A stretch of 64,000 bases of DNA, taken from Breviolum minutum Mf 1.05b.01 (Eukaryota > Sar > Dinophyceae > Suessiales > Symbiodiniaceae). Position 1 is the stretch's first letter, and each line of letters opens with the position of its first letter. Below, piece after piece: positions 53,431-63,537 of the stretch. A program made the translations under genes and the position numbers. The notes beneath the pieces are model-generated. The model saw nothing but the letters and a program-made list of their open reading frames with translations. It was not told the DNA's origin and ran no database searches. The stretch is from positions 186,001 to 250,000 of the forward strand of contig DF239017.1 in assembly GCA_000507305.1 (NCBI GenBank). The letters are read 5' to 3'.

Positions 53431-53933
53431 TGGAACAATATAAAAGCATACCTTCCCTCCAACCGATTTTTGATTTGGAAGCCGAAGCAATAAAAAAGAC
53501 TTCAAAGTTTTGTGAATGAAATAACCTTTTAAAGTATCAGGGCACTCAAGTTGAAGCCTAATTTTCGAGTTTTTATATTTAGTAGCTCACCAAAAAAAGG
53601 TGCCTCAACTTAACTTGAATGTTTCTGAAGGGAGACAAGGGGGGGTAGGAACAACATGCCGTCTGGCACCGAGACTCTCGGTGTTACGCCCCTGGAAAAA
53701 ACGATGGTAACCTCCGACCCTTAGACCCTATACAGTCATCAATTTACGCACGCGGTTGACGGCTGTTGGATAGGTCGATTTTCGAATTCCCGGGAAAATT
53801 CGCTTACTAACAACTGAGGTGATGAACGTAGGCTTTATTGGGATTATATATGATATTGTATGTACAATGTACAACTCGGGTGATGGGGCTCTTTACTGTA
53901 GTTCTTACAGTTGGAAGTAGCTGTTAATATTGT

Positions 53934-54031
53934 CTGGGTGGTGGTTTCAAATATTTTTTATGTTCACCCCTATTTGGGGAAGATTCCCATTTTGACTAAT
54001 ATTTTTGAAATGGGCTAAAACCACCAACTAG
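53934..54031 (+). mobile_element. Family A foldback element
   Basis: CTGGGTGGTGGTTTCAAA to AAACCACCAACTAG, between the PhyH and IPNS-type genes. TTGT lies outside both ends. Confidence 0.75.
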
Positions 54032-55112
54032 TTGTTAATTGTCCTGAAATTTGACACATCGCAATCCGAAAATGATCCTTTTGCTTTGGGACATCGTGTA
54101 AACTCGCTGTTAGTCACTGTTAGTCGCTAAGAATGTAGGATTGATGGTCGAAAAATCCTCAATCCCATCCCCAGAGTAGGATGGGTTCGGGGAAATCCCT
54201 TTATTAGGACATACAAACAGATCCTGAGGGAGTGTTCAATGACCGATTGGACAAGTGAAGGTGATTGAGCACCCCAAAAACTTAAGGTCTGGACACCGAA
54301 AAACTTCCTTCTTTGCAGCTCAAAGATTTGATTCCTTTGACCATTTGGAGTGTTGCCTTCCTCCAAAACAAGAAACGGATTTCAATGGACATTCCTACCT
54401 TTGCAAGGTGACAGAAATAAAAAATTGAAGGAATGTCCGTGCTGTATGGTGTTGTTGTGCTTGTTTTTGAGATGCTCCCCAGGATGCAGTTGGCCACCAC
54501 CTTTAGCTTTTTCACTCTTAGTCTTGGGGCTTGTGGGGGGATGCTGAACAGAAAATCCCTTCACGTGCCATTCCTACGGGCGTTCCCTAGATGATTCCCA
54601 ACCAGCGCTTTGGTGACTTTTCCTCAGATATCTCAAAGTCTAAGAGTAGCAAACAAGTCAGCAGGGCATTGCCATCAGCATGCCTGCTGAAATTTCCTCT
54701 ACAGAATAGGTGGGCATGTGCCGTTGTAAGATGACATTTTGATACACGGTCCCTATTTGGCTAAGACAACGAACTACTAATGGAAAACATCAGTCAAGGA
54801 TGTATAAACACAGAGCTACCACTTTATAAGTTTCTAAGTGAAAACTACCGGCTAAACAAGCCCAACATCGACAACATTCGGAACAGGAAGACCATTTATA
54901 ACAAGCTTCACAATTCAAGAATTGTAACAGATGTAACAGATAATAACAGCTAACAGATTCCCGAAAAATAGAGGGCCAGCAACAACTTTACAACAACAAA
55001 TTCGACTCTCCCGGAAATTCTGTTTGTCATCCCTAGGTATCTGAAAACCCCCTCAATCCAGTGGCGGAAATTTTTTGAGGGCGACAAAAAGAAAAAAAAC
55101 CTTCCAATAGGT

Positions 55113-55215
55113 TCATGGGATCCATGGGACTGGTATATTTACCTATATTTACCTACATTTGGTTGATTTTTATGGTAAATATAGGTAAATTTACCATACA
55201 TGGATCCCATGGGAT
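55113..55215 (+). mobile_element. Family C foldback element
   Basis: CATGGGATCCATGGGACTGG to ACCATACATGGATCCCATG. Confidence 0.75.
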
Positions 55216-55296
55216 AGGTTCCTGTAGTTCAAACTCACCCGAAACCATTATTGGAAGGGTCCAATCGCTGGATCTTTAGGGATTGTCAAATGTTTG

Positions 55297-55408
55297 ACCA
55301 GGTGGTGGCAACTCAAATATTTTTAATGTTCACCCCTACCCTGGGAAAGATGAACCCAATTTGACGAGCATATCTTTCCAGATTGGGTTGGTTGAAACCA
55401 CCAAGCAG
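55297..55408 (+). mobile_element. Family A foldback element (long variant)
   Basis: CCAGGTGGTGGCAACTCAA to GGTTGAAACCACCAAGCAG. A candidate exon begins six bases after its end. Confidence 0.7.
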
Positions 55409-55414
55409 ATTGAG

Positions 55415-55514
55415 GATATTCTCTTCATGGACAAGTCTTGGGAATGGTCGATGTGAAAGGCGACATGGGCGATCCGCAAGATTTACTCCAGGACCATACG
55501 GCCAAGGGCCAAGG
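55415..55514 (+). CDS. Possible first visible exon of IPNS-type gene
   Basis: Between acceptor ATTGAG|GATATT and donor CAAGG|GTAGCC one frame reads YSLHGQVLGMVDVKGDMGD then PQDLLQDHTAKGQ. It joins exon 56367 at phase 2. The acceptor lies six bases after a family A element. No family motif is visible, so assignment to this gene is inference. A longer open frame on the same strand also crosses it. Confidence 0.4.
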
Positions 55515-58500
55515 GTAGCCAAGGTTCAGGGGCCCGGAAAGGAGGAGTTGTGTCCAAGAAATCTCCAACAGGATCCACTGAACGGACCCCTAGACCTGAG
55601 TATCTAATATCTCTAGCAACTTACTTAGGGGTCCGTTGGTCGGTAAGGTCCTATTCAATTTTTGATGGATTGTGACGTTAGCGAAGTTTTCTCCATATTT
55701 TTTGAAGGGAGGAATTTCCACTTGGTGGTGGTTTCGAAGATTTCTTTATTGTCATCCCTTATTTGGGGAAGATTCCCATTTTGACTCATATGTTTCAAAG
55801 GGGTTTAAACCACCAACTAGTAAAGGATGAAGAAACCCCTTATTTCTGAAATGGTACTGTTGATGGTTCAGAAATCCGGCGAGAAAACCGGTTGAGGTTG
55901 GTAGTTTATCCGATAATCATCCCATTATTTACAAGGTTTTAGGACAATCCCACGTGCTGAGCCGGATTTCAGAAATAGGTATGTCTCAAGGAGGTGAATT
56001 TGTTGGTTGAATGGCCACGAGTGGAAAGTTTTTGTTCGTTGAAATCGCTTCGCTTATGTTTTTTGTTTCAGATGAAGTTGTGATACTGTTGATGGAAGAA
56101 ATCCTGCACCACCTAAGTCTTGTTGTTTCCGATGGTTTTCATACTCAGTTCTATGGGGATAGCAAGCCATTAGTAAATTTAATAAGGATCCTTATTAACC
56201 AACATGGTACAATAAAAATGCTGGTAGGTGGTTTCAAACATTTTTTATTTTCATCCCTACTTGGGGAAGATGAATCCAATTTGAAGAGCGTATGTTTCAG
56301 ATGGGTTGGTTCAACCACCAACCAGAATGTCACACAAAAAATGGGGCATTTTTTATTAACCTACAGCTCCACGTTTTGGATGCGTCACGACAACCAGGAG
56401 CTGAATGTTACTACCAAAGCCTCGACAGCTTCGCTCCCCGTTTTGAGCCGAAAAACCTTGCAAGACGACGTGGAGCTCTTGAGAAAAACCTGTGAGCACA
56501 CGGGATTCTTTTACTTGGTACCTTGGTCACGGCCTTTTTTGGGCGGAATAGGATCCATGGGATTTTTTGGTATATTTACCTACATTTAACAGAAAAATCA
56601 ACCATCCATGTAGGTAAATATAGCTAAGAGACCCCAATCCCGCGTACCTTCTTGTAGAGGAATATGCCCACGAGGACCAGTTTCAAAACTAAATAGAACT
56701 AAATATACATACTGTAATTATAAATACTAATTCTACTTGGTGGCTTTACCTATTTATACTTGGCGGCTCACGGTAGTTAGTAACTGAAGTTTGGTTATAA
56801 CCAAAACTAACCTCATTACACTTACTAACTAGTTACCAACTACCAGGATCCACCAAATATCTATACATGTTATCTCTATGCATGGACTTTGTCTAAAATT
56901 CATTACACTGTCATGTCAACTCACCTTTTGCCAGCCCTCTTTTCCTGCATCAGTCCCCATACCACCTGAGAAACAGAAAACACCATGGAATTTGTGATTA
57001 TGTAGCACCTATACTTGACCAAAAAGGGGTACGTACCAGAGGGGTCTCTTACCTAAATATACCATACATGGATGGTATGGGTGTTTGGTTTTGTGGAAGA
57101 AGCTCACTTTCTTATAGGGATCCATGAGAATGGTTTGTTTGCCTAGTGATCGCATGTAGGTAAGTATACCAGTTCCATGGATCCGTGTTAGGTTTATTAC
57201 CTGCTGAATGTTTGTTCACCGACATTGGTACCATTTTTTTCATGTTTTGGGAACCCAAGGAAATCACTCAGGAGGTAAGGTAGTTTTGGTCGCACTTCAC
57301 CCAACGGAAAAATCAATAGCTTTTTCTTTCCGTTCCCTTGAGGTCGGTGGTAAATACCACAAAATCACCCAATTGGCAGTACATACCACTTATATACCAG
57401 GTAAGTATATATTGCCAATTGGGGTGATTATATGGTACCGATCCCACCTATTAAGGGAACCAGGTTTCACTCCATTGACAAAATTGAGAAACTTTCAGGC
57501 AAAGTTTCGGAAGATCCGGTACAGTGACGAAAGCAACATCTTAAGGGAAAGGCCTTGTGGAATGTTTTTGTTAAGCCTACTTGAACGCCCGCAAACCGGT
57601 TTTTAATACTTGCACATACTTGCACCATGTTATTAAAGTATGCACATATGTTTATACACGTACAGGTGGTGGTTTCAATCATTTGTCTGCCCCCTACTTG
57701 GGCAAGATTGCAGAGTTCAGTATTTTTTGCGCCATCGGATTGAAACCATCAACTAGCAGGTCGCCATTTGTAATGGGGTACGACGGTGCTTTTGTTCTAG
57801 GTATACGTATGTTTGAGGTCTAAATCTCAATATATGGATTGTTTCCGAAAATAGTGGTACCCCCAAATCATCCATTCTAATAGGGTTTTCCATTATAAAC
57901 CATCCATTTTGGGGTACCCCTATTTTTGGAAACACCCATATGGATTGTTTCATTTACACCCCCAGAAAGCAAACTGCTACGCTGCTACACACTGAAAATC
58001 TCCCAGAAATGAGAAGGAAACTAATGGGCACAACACCTTCAAGGCTTTGGGAGTTGCATGTTAAATTTCGGGAGTGTAGTGTTTTTGTCAGTCTGGTATT
58101 TACCCTATAGTCCTGCTACATTTAAAAGTGCGACTTCTCAGTACTTTCGTTTGAAATTAACTACGAACTATTGGTGCTTTCGCAGTCTTTGGCGAACAAC
58201 ATGTCCATCTGTTAAGCTTATGTCTATGTTCGTTAGGCAAGTTCGAACATATCATTTCAGGAGACTGAACACACATTTGGTTTGGGTTACTTATTTCCTA
58301 GGCATCCCCAAACACTCTTTTTTGGGGGGTTTCGAGGGAAGTGTTGGGGGATGGGATCAACCACTATTTGGGGAATAATTGTTGAAGCAAACGCCTGTGA
58401 ACCGTCCGTTTTTGGCCAGAGTTTTTTTGCGGGGATTAGCAGAAAAAAATAGTCTCTCCTACTCTCTCAGGAAAATTTTTGGGTCCCAAACCCCTGAACA

Positions 58501-61500
58501 ACCAATGGCGATTTCCTCCTAATTAAGATAACCTGGAACCCTAAACAACCATTTATAAATGGATATTTCAATTGGATGATTCCAAATCTTTGTATAGAAA
58601 ATGGTCGTTTCACCAAACATCCATTTATAAATGGTTGTTTGGGGTTCCAGGAAAGCATTATGTTCCAAGGGGATCCTATTTGGGAGGTGCAGATGTCCTA
58701 TGTATGTAGTCCCTATGAAAAATTTGTCGTTCTTTCGTCCAGTTGGTCCCATAAATTTCCAGATGAGCCACGAAAAAAACCCGGCCATACTTTCTATTGA
58801 ATCCTGGTTGGTCAATAAGGATAGCTTATAATGGTTTAAATTATAATCCCTATAAAACTGGGCAGTATTTCATCCCCCATATACCCTAAACAACCAGGTT
58901 TTTTTTCATTGCCCAGGCGGATCATGGTTTGGAAGAGAAGTTACAAACGGCACAAAACGCCTTGCGCAAGTTCTTCATGCAACCCGACGAGGCGCGTTCG
59001 GAGACGGGGGCCCGGGTTTTTTCTTGGTGGTTGTTGAAGTTGTTTTTCAAGACATACTGACTGTTTGATGGTTCAGAAATCCGGCGTTCACCAGTTGATA
59101 TGGTAAATACACTCCCTGAAACTAACATAGCCATGGAAAATCCACCATTTGGATGGTATTTACCAGGAAAGATGGGGATTTTCATGGGCTATGTTAGTAC
59201 CCTGGCAGTTGTTCTTGCATACTTTCCCATCATATGTACATTAGTACATATAGGCAGGTATACGTGTATATATATATATATTTCTTTTTTTTCACCAACA
59301 AACACGCATATACCTTTATAATAAACTGTGTGCATATCTAAATAGATCTTTATATATATTGTATATATATATACTTGTATCCACATTTAATACGTATATA
59401 TACACATATTGAGTATACTTCCTGACATCTACATTTTTTCAGGAACCTATTCCGCTTTCAGTCGGGGTGTTTTTTTAAACCTTTTTCCAGGTCAAAGCTC
59501 AGTTGGGTACCGAGCATAGTCGTGTTTTTCCACAACACTCTCGTGGTTGGGTGGCGCAAGAAACGTTGGATCCTTCCAGGTTTGGGGGTTCCCGTTTGGT
59601 CGGTGATGATCCGGAGGATTGATACCCTTCAGCTTGTTGAGTTTTCCACCTTCCTAGATACATGTCATTGTGGACTGTTGGTTGTCAACGACTACACCTA
59701 AAAACACATATTTGGGGTGGTGACTTCCATTGTTTTTATCCCTTTATTGGGGAAATGATCCAATTTGACGGTTGCATATTTTTCAAATGGGTTGAAACCA
59801 CCAGCTAGCTTCCCAGTACTTGGAGGATGGTTTCCACCTAGTACACCTCCATTGATAAGCCATGGAGTTCCGCCATTTGGAAGGGGGGGGAACAGCCGTA
59901 CTTGGGGGACTTACGATCACCGTGGTTAGTCAAGGTTTAGGTTGAGATTTACGAGCCTGGTGGTGACACGCATAATGGGTGGGGATGTAGATAGACATGA
60001 TACCTCACGTTACACAGAGATGTGGGAAATTTCATGCTTCAGAAATGGACCAGCGAGAAAACCACTCTCTTCTTTCGATCTACGACACTTTGCTTGTAAA
60101 GAATAAAATATCAAGCCCTGAACTGGTGTACAATATATATTTTTTTAAGAGGATGATTATTGATATTATTGTTTTTTCCATTTCCCATATAGAATCCATG
60201 TATGGTATATTTGATATTTACCTACATTTACCATAAAAAATCAACCAAAATTTCCATGGATCCTATGGGTTTTTTTCAGTTCCCCCGTAAGAGTTCCGAA
60301 GCTTCGGCAAAAAATCTTCGGTGAGTGCCTTAAGAACATCCACTGTGGCGGTATTTCACGTCTAACGTGGACCTGTTTGCCCTGGAATTTTCCTGGAAAC
60401 TGAAACAATCCCATAGGATCCATGTATGGTAGTATATTTACCTACATGAAAACCATATTTCACCATTAAAGACAACCATCCATGTAGCTAGATACACAAT
60501 ACCTGTATGGTATGGGAATGATTTGATGAAGAAGTTGAGAATCTATGGGAATCTTATCTTCCATCCAACATATCTTTTTTCAGCGTTTTTCAAAGAAGTA
60601 GAAGGTACAAAGACATATTGCAAATATCAACCAGAAGTGACCGCTGGATGTTATCCCGAACTCAAATTAGGTTGGTGTAGTTTCATGTTTGTGAAATCCT
60701 TCCTAGAATGATTGTGTCTGATTATGTGATTCAAATTGGTGAACAAGTACTGTATGGTGGGAGACTCCTCCCAATAATCATGACCTAAACATTTAAATTG
60801 AAGTCATTGAACCATCGTGTGTCATGATTTATCTAAAAAGCTTAATAATTTTTGACAACTGGTTTACGGTTTGTTTTTCAACAAAAAAGTCAATGATTTT
60901 TCCTACCCCCCTAATGTCCCCTCCCCCCCCCGGAAATACTGGTTAAATGAGGCCTTACTACGGGAAACCAACGGTTAATAAGCCATAAATGAATGAATCA
61001 TCATGATTCACTAGGTGGTGCGTTGAAATATTTGTTATTTTCACCCCAATTCGGGGAAATGATCCAAATTGACTACAGTAATATGTTTCAGATGGGTTGG
61101 TTCAACCACCCAACTATCCTCATGATTCAGCTGCCATTGATCCAAAGAAAATCTCCAGGCAAGGACTTTTAGACTTGAAAGAAAGCCTGGAGGCGCCGCG
61201 CGGACGGCTGCGCTTCGCTGTGTTGAGTGGTTGGATGTCCCAGGAATTTTATTAAATGGTTAGTAAATGAGTTATAACCTACTTATAAATGGGATATATT
61301 TGGGTTATAACCCACTTATTTACTTAACCTTTGATCCTAACATTCCTGGGACATCCAAGTAGTTAGTGTCGCTGTTTTTTTTGGCAAGAGGTCCTGCAGG
61401 TTGGGCCACAGGGGCATTGGGCGGAACTCACAGTCAGCCAGTCAGCCAGTCATGTTGGGGAAATTTCCGAGATGTAAAATACTTCAAACCGACTGAACTT

Positions 61501-63366
61501 CCGAAAGTTCCATGTTGTACTTGGCAAAATCCAGGGCTCCCATCTTCTGGGTCTTTTTTGCAATGACTCTGGTTGACATCCTGGTTATTTTGTTTATATA
61601 GGAGATGACATCCTACATAGTTATATGGGGATTCATTTCATAAAACCATTATAAATGATATTTTCTGGATGGTTATTTAGCTGTATATCATGGAGGTATA
61701 TGGAGGTGATATAGGGATATATTGATATTGGTGATATAAAGGGATTAATCATGAATCATAAGCCATGAAATTTTCCGGATCCCATCATGAACCGTTCTCC
61801 GTTGAACTCAATGGGATTTATATACGTCATTTCTCCAGGGCTGTGAATTTTCGAACGTTTAGTTTCCAGGTTGGTCTCGAAAAACCACAAGAAGAAGATC
61901 CAGCAGCACGACCCTTCTCTGGACCCAACAACTGGCCGAACGAAGTACCAGAGTTGCGGGAGGTAGGACGAAGAGTCGTTGGTGAAGAGGTTGAAGGTTT
62001 GAAAAGTTTTGGTCCGGCTACCAAGGTGAGATGTATAATTTAAGGTGGTGGCAACTCAAATATTTCCAATTTGACTAATGTTTTTCAAATGGGTTGAAAC
62101 CACCAACCAGAATTATATTAATATGATTATTTTTGATCTACCCCGCACCCAGTAACAGTGGCAAATTTAAAGGTCTATAGTCTATAGGGATTCCCTACTA
62201 AAAATGTAATCATCCTCGTGCTGACTGATACTGGGTGCGTATATAGATCTCAGATGTAACACATTAAAACCCAAAACCCAGTTTTTTGCCGGTGGTTCTA
62301 GTCAGCAAGCCAGTCATATATAATTTGGAGTTTACGCCCTCCGGAAATAAGAGTTTATAGTTTAGTTCAGGGTTATCAACCGCCATTAAGTCGCTTAAGA
62401 AAGCCCCATTTTTCGACTTTACTTGGATAGGGGTAGCTTTTGGGCGGGGATAGCCAGGATTTTGATGAGCCCCTTGGGTTCGCTACTTCAATCTACTTCA
62501 TCACCAAACGTTTCAGGTACCTAAAAACAGGTACTCAGCTCTATAAGGTTATATGTAAGGCCTATCTGAGGGACTCCCCCATCCCAGCCGTATAAAAATG
62601 GTGATCACATGTCACCCATCTTTAAAAAAAAGTTGTCAATTTTCCAGTCCCAAGTTTGCCCAAGATTTGTCTAGTGAAACTTCATCCCTTTAGTAATTAA
62701 GGAAGTTTCCCAAACAAGAATCGACTCAAGAGTGATCAGTTTCATGATTCCTTCCCCCCCCCCCCGACGTACGAACTAGAGAACATATACATACTACAAC
62801 ATACGTACCAAACCCAACGAACGTAACGTACTTACTTACTAATTATTTTCGTNNNNNNNNNNNNNNNNNNNNNNNNNNNNNNNNNNNNNNNNNNNNNNNN
62901 NNNNNNNNNNNNNNNNNNNNNNNNNNNNNNNNNNNNNNNNNNNNNNNNNNNNNNNNNNNNNNNNNNNNNNNNNNNNNNNNNNNNNNNNNNNNNNNNNNNN
63001 NNNNNNNNNNNNNNNNNNNNNNNNNNNNNNNNNNNNNNNNNNNNNNNNNNNNNNACCCTTTACCGTTAATTAAAGGTAAAGGTTTACCCGTTAAACCCAA
63101 ACGAAATACGACGTCTACGAAGTGAGTCAGTTCTACTGATTTCCCCCCCCCCCCCCCACGTGAAACTTGAGAAACATATACATATCAACATGTCAAACCC
63201 CAAGAAGAACGTCTTCTTCAATATTTTGTCCGCCGCCGTTTTGCAACGGCAAACGAAAAACACCAACATCAGCACAGGAGTTCATGAGCGCTGTGAATGC
63301 GTTGCATGAAATTTCCATGGAAGTAGCCACTGCCTTGGAGAAATGCTTAGATGTCGAGCCGGGTCA
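55415..63366 (+). CDS. IPNS-type Fe(II)/2-oxoglutarate dioxygenase, 5' part of gene, runs off window
   Basis: Oxygenase of the isopenicillin N synthase / DIOX_N superfamily, distinct from PhyH. Exon model: 55415-55514, 56367-56517, 58917-59015, 59491-59579, 61863-62025 and 63278 to about 63366. All have GT-AG borders and every phase fits. Recognisable blocks in order are ELLRKTCEHTGFFYL joined to ADHGLEEKLQ, then ALRKFFMQPDEARSE, RGWVAQETLDPS, FSGPNNWPNEVPELR and EFMSAVNALHEISMEVATAL. These match the family's GFFy-nHG, FF-lP-eeK, EtldP and GPNxWP signatures. The iron-binding H-x-D and distal His lie downstream of the window, so activity cannot be judged. The first exon is assigned by phase only. 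Reaction and substrate are unknown. Confidence 0.75.
55555..55668 (-). mobile_element. Family G foldback element, inverted copy
   Basis: CTCCAACAGGATCCACTGAA to TCGGTAAGGTCCTATT, the reverse complement of the copy at 20.8 kb. Confidence 0.65.
55721..55820 (+). mobile_element. Family A foldback element
   Basis: CTTGGTGGTGGTTTCGAA to TTAAACCACCAACTAG. Confidence 0.7.
56221..56325 (+). mobile_element. Family A foldback element just before an IPNS-type exon
   Basis: CTGGTAGGTGGTTTCAAAC to GGTTCAACCACCAACCAG. The GFFYL exon starts 41 bp downstream. Confidence 0.7.
56367..56517 (+). CDS. IPNS-type exon with GFFYL motif
   Basis: Acceptor ATTAACCTACAG|CTCC and donor TACTTG|GTACC. Encodes SLPVLSRKTLQDDVELLRK then TCEHTGFFYL, the N-terminal DIOX_N signature. 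Phase 0 at its 3' end gives GFFYL-ADHGL across the junction, exactly the family spacing. Confidence 0.75.
56552..57083 (+). mobile_element. Family C element split by a nested ~430-bp element
   Basis: The left half of a family C copy (AGGATCCATGGGATTTTTTG, 56552-56620) and its right end (TACCATACATGGATGGTATG, to 57083) are separated by a unit with inverted ends TAAGAGACCCC and GGGGTCTCTTA. The inner unit itself holds a family F-like palindrome near 56740-56850. Confidence 0.6.
57662..57756 (+). mobile_element. Family A foldback element
   Basis: CAGGTGGTGGTTTCAATC to TTGAAACCATCAACTAG, diverged core. Confidence 0.65.
57841..57937 (+). mobile_element. Family D element with 9-bp target-site duplication
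   Basis: Flanked by ATATGGATT at 57832-57840 and 57938-57946. Arms GTTTCCGAAAATAGTGGTAC and CCCCTATTTTTGGAAACA. Confidence 0.75.
58803..58901 (-). mobile_element. Family E foldback element, inverted copy
   Basis: On this strand it reads CTGGTTGGTCAATAAGGATA to CATATACCCTAAACAACCAG. It ends just before the HGLEEK exon. A related long hairpin (AACCCTAAACAACCATTTAT arms) lies at about 58533-58652. Confidence 0.65.
58917..59015 (+). CDS. IPNS-type exon, HGL to FFMQP
   Basis: Acceptor TTCATTGCCCAG|GCGG and donor GCCCGG|GTTTTT. Encodes ADHGLEEKLQTAQNALRKFF then MQPDEARSETGAR, matching the nHG and FF-x-x-P-x-E pattern. A family E foldback element ends about 20 bp upstream. Confidence 0.8.
59108..59203 (+). 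mobile_element. Family B foldback element
   Basis: CCCTGAAACTAACATAGCCA to GGGCTATGTTAGTACC. Confidence 0.7.
59491..59579 (+). CDS. IPNS-type exon, RGW and ETLDP
   Basis: Acceptor CTTTTTCCAG|GTCAAA and donor CTTCCAG|GTTTGG. Encodes VKAQLGTEHSRVFPQHSRGW then VAQETLDPS, corresponding to the family's RGY and EtldP region. It exits at phase 2. Confidence 0.65.
59713..59808 (+). mobile_element. Family A foldback element
   Basis: GGGGTGGTGACTTCCATTG to GTTGAAACCACCAGCTAG. Lies in the intron after the ETLDP exon. Confidence 0.65.
60186..60512 (+). mobile_element. Two family C elements
   Basis: Palindromes at about 60186-60268 and 60409-60512, each with ATCCATGTATGGTA and the complementary right arm. 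Confidence 0.6.
61011..61119 (+). mobile_element. Family A foldback element with 10-bp target-site duplication
   Basis: Element flanked by perfect TCATGATTCA repeats at 61001-61010 and 61120-61129. Confidence 0.8.
61231..61362 (+). mobile_element. Family F foldback element
   Basis: TTGGATGTCCCAGGAATTTT to AACATTCCTGGGACATCCAA. Confidence 0.7.
61863..62025 (+). CDS. IPNS-type exon with GPNNWP
   Basis: The acceptor is either GTTTAG|TTTCCAG (phase fits the previous exon) or seven bases later. The donor is ACCAAG|GTGAGA. Encodes VGLEKPQEEDPAARPFSGPN then NWPNEVPELREVGRRVVGEE. G-P-N-x-W-P is a hallmark of this oxygenase family. A 67-bp family A element starts about 18 bases after the donor. Confidence 0.8.
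62044..62110 (+). mobile_element. Short (67-bp) family A derivative
   Basis: GGTGGTGGCAACTCAAAT is joined directly to CCAATTTGACTAATG and the 3' terminus, so the left part of the core is deleted. An even shorter, nearly perfect hairpin derivative lies at about 23117-23153. Confidence 0.7.
62853..63054. other. Assembly gap (202 N)
   Basis: Unknown bases. The left flank has poly-C followed by GAACATATACATACTACAAC, and the right flank has poly-C followed by AAACATATACATATCAACAT. The sequences before poly-C also resemble each other. The gap lies in an intron of the IPNS-type gene. Confidence 0.95.
63278..63366 (+). CDS. IPNS-type exon after the gap, 3' limit unclear
   Basis: Acceptor CAGCACAG|GAGTTC. 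Encodes EFMSAVNALHEISMEVATAL then EKCLDVEPGHVAA, the helix that follows GPNxWP in the family. It joins the previous exon at phase 0. The donor could be GCAGCG|GTGCAT or further on. A family A element begins at about 63427. Confidence 0.65.
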
Positions 63367-63426
63367 CGTGGCAGCGGTGCATCTTTCGTTTCCATCTTCA
63401 CTCAAAATTCATTTAGAAAAAACATG

Positions 63427-63537
63427 TTGGTGGTTTCAACTATTTTTTATTTTCACCCCTACTTACTTGGGGAAGATCAACCCAATTTGACGGTTGCATA
63501 TTTTTTCAGATGGGTTGGGGAACCAACCACCAACCAG
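63427..63537 (+). mobile_element. Family A foldback element
   Basis: GTTGGTGGTTTCAACTATTT to AACCAACCACCAACCAG. Confidence 0.7.

Noticed and set aside
59260-59410. AT dinucleotide-rich run as a regulatory site
   Set aside because: Simple microsatellite-like sequence, as at many places in the window. Nothing points to a function.
60270-60336. Exon of the IPNS-type gene between CAG|TTCCCC and TTCG|GTGAGT
   Set aside because: Splice sites look good, but including it breaks the phase into the GPNNWP exon, while skipping it keeps the frame.
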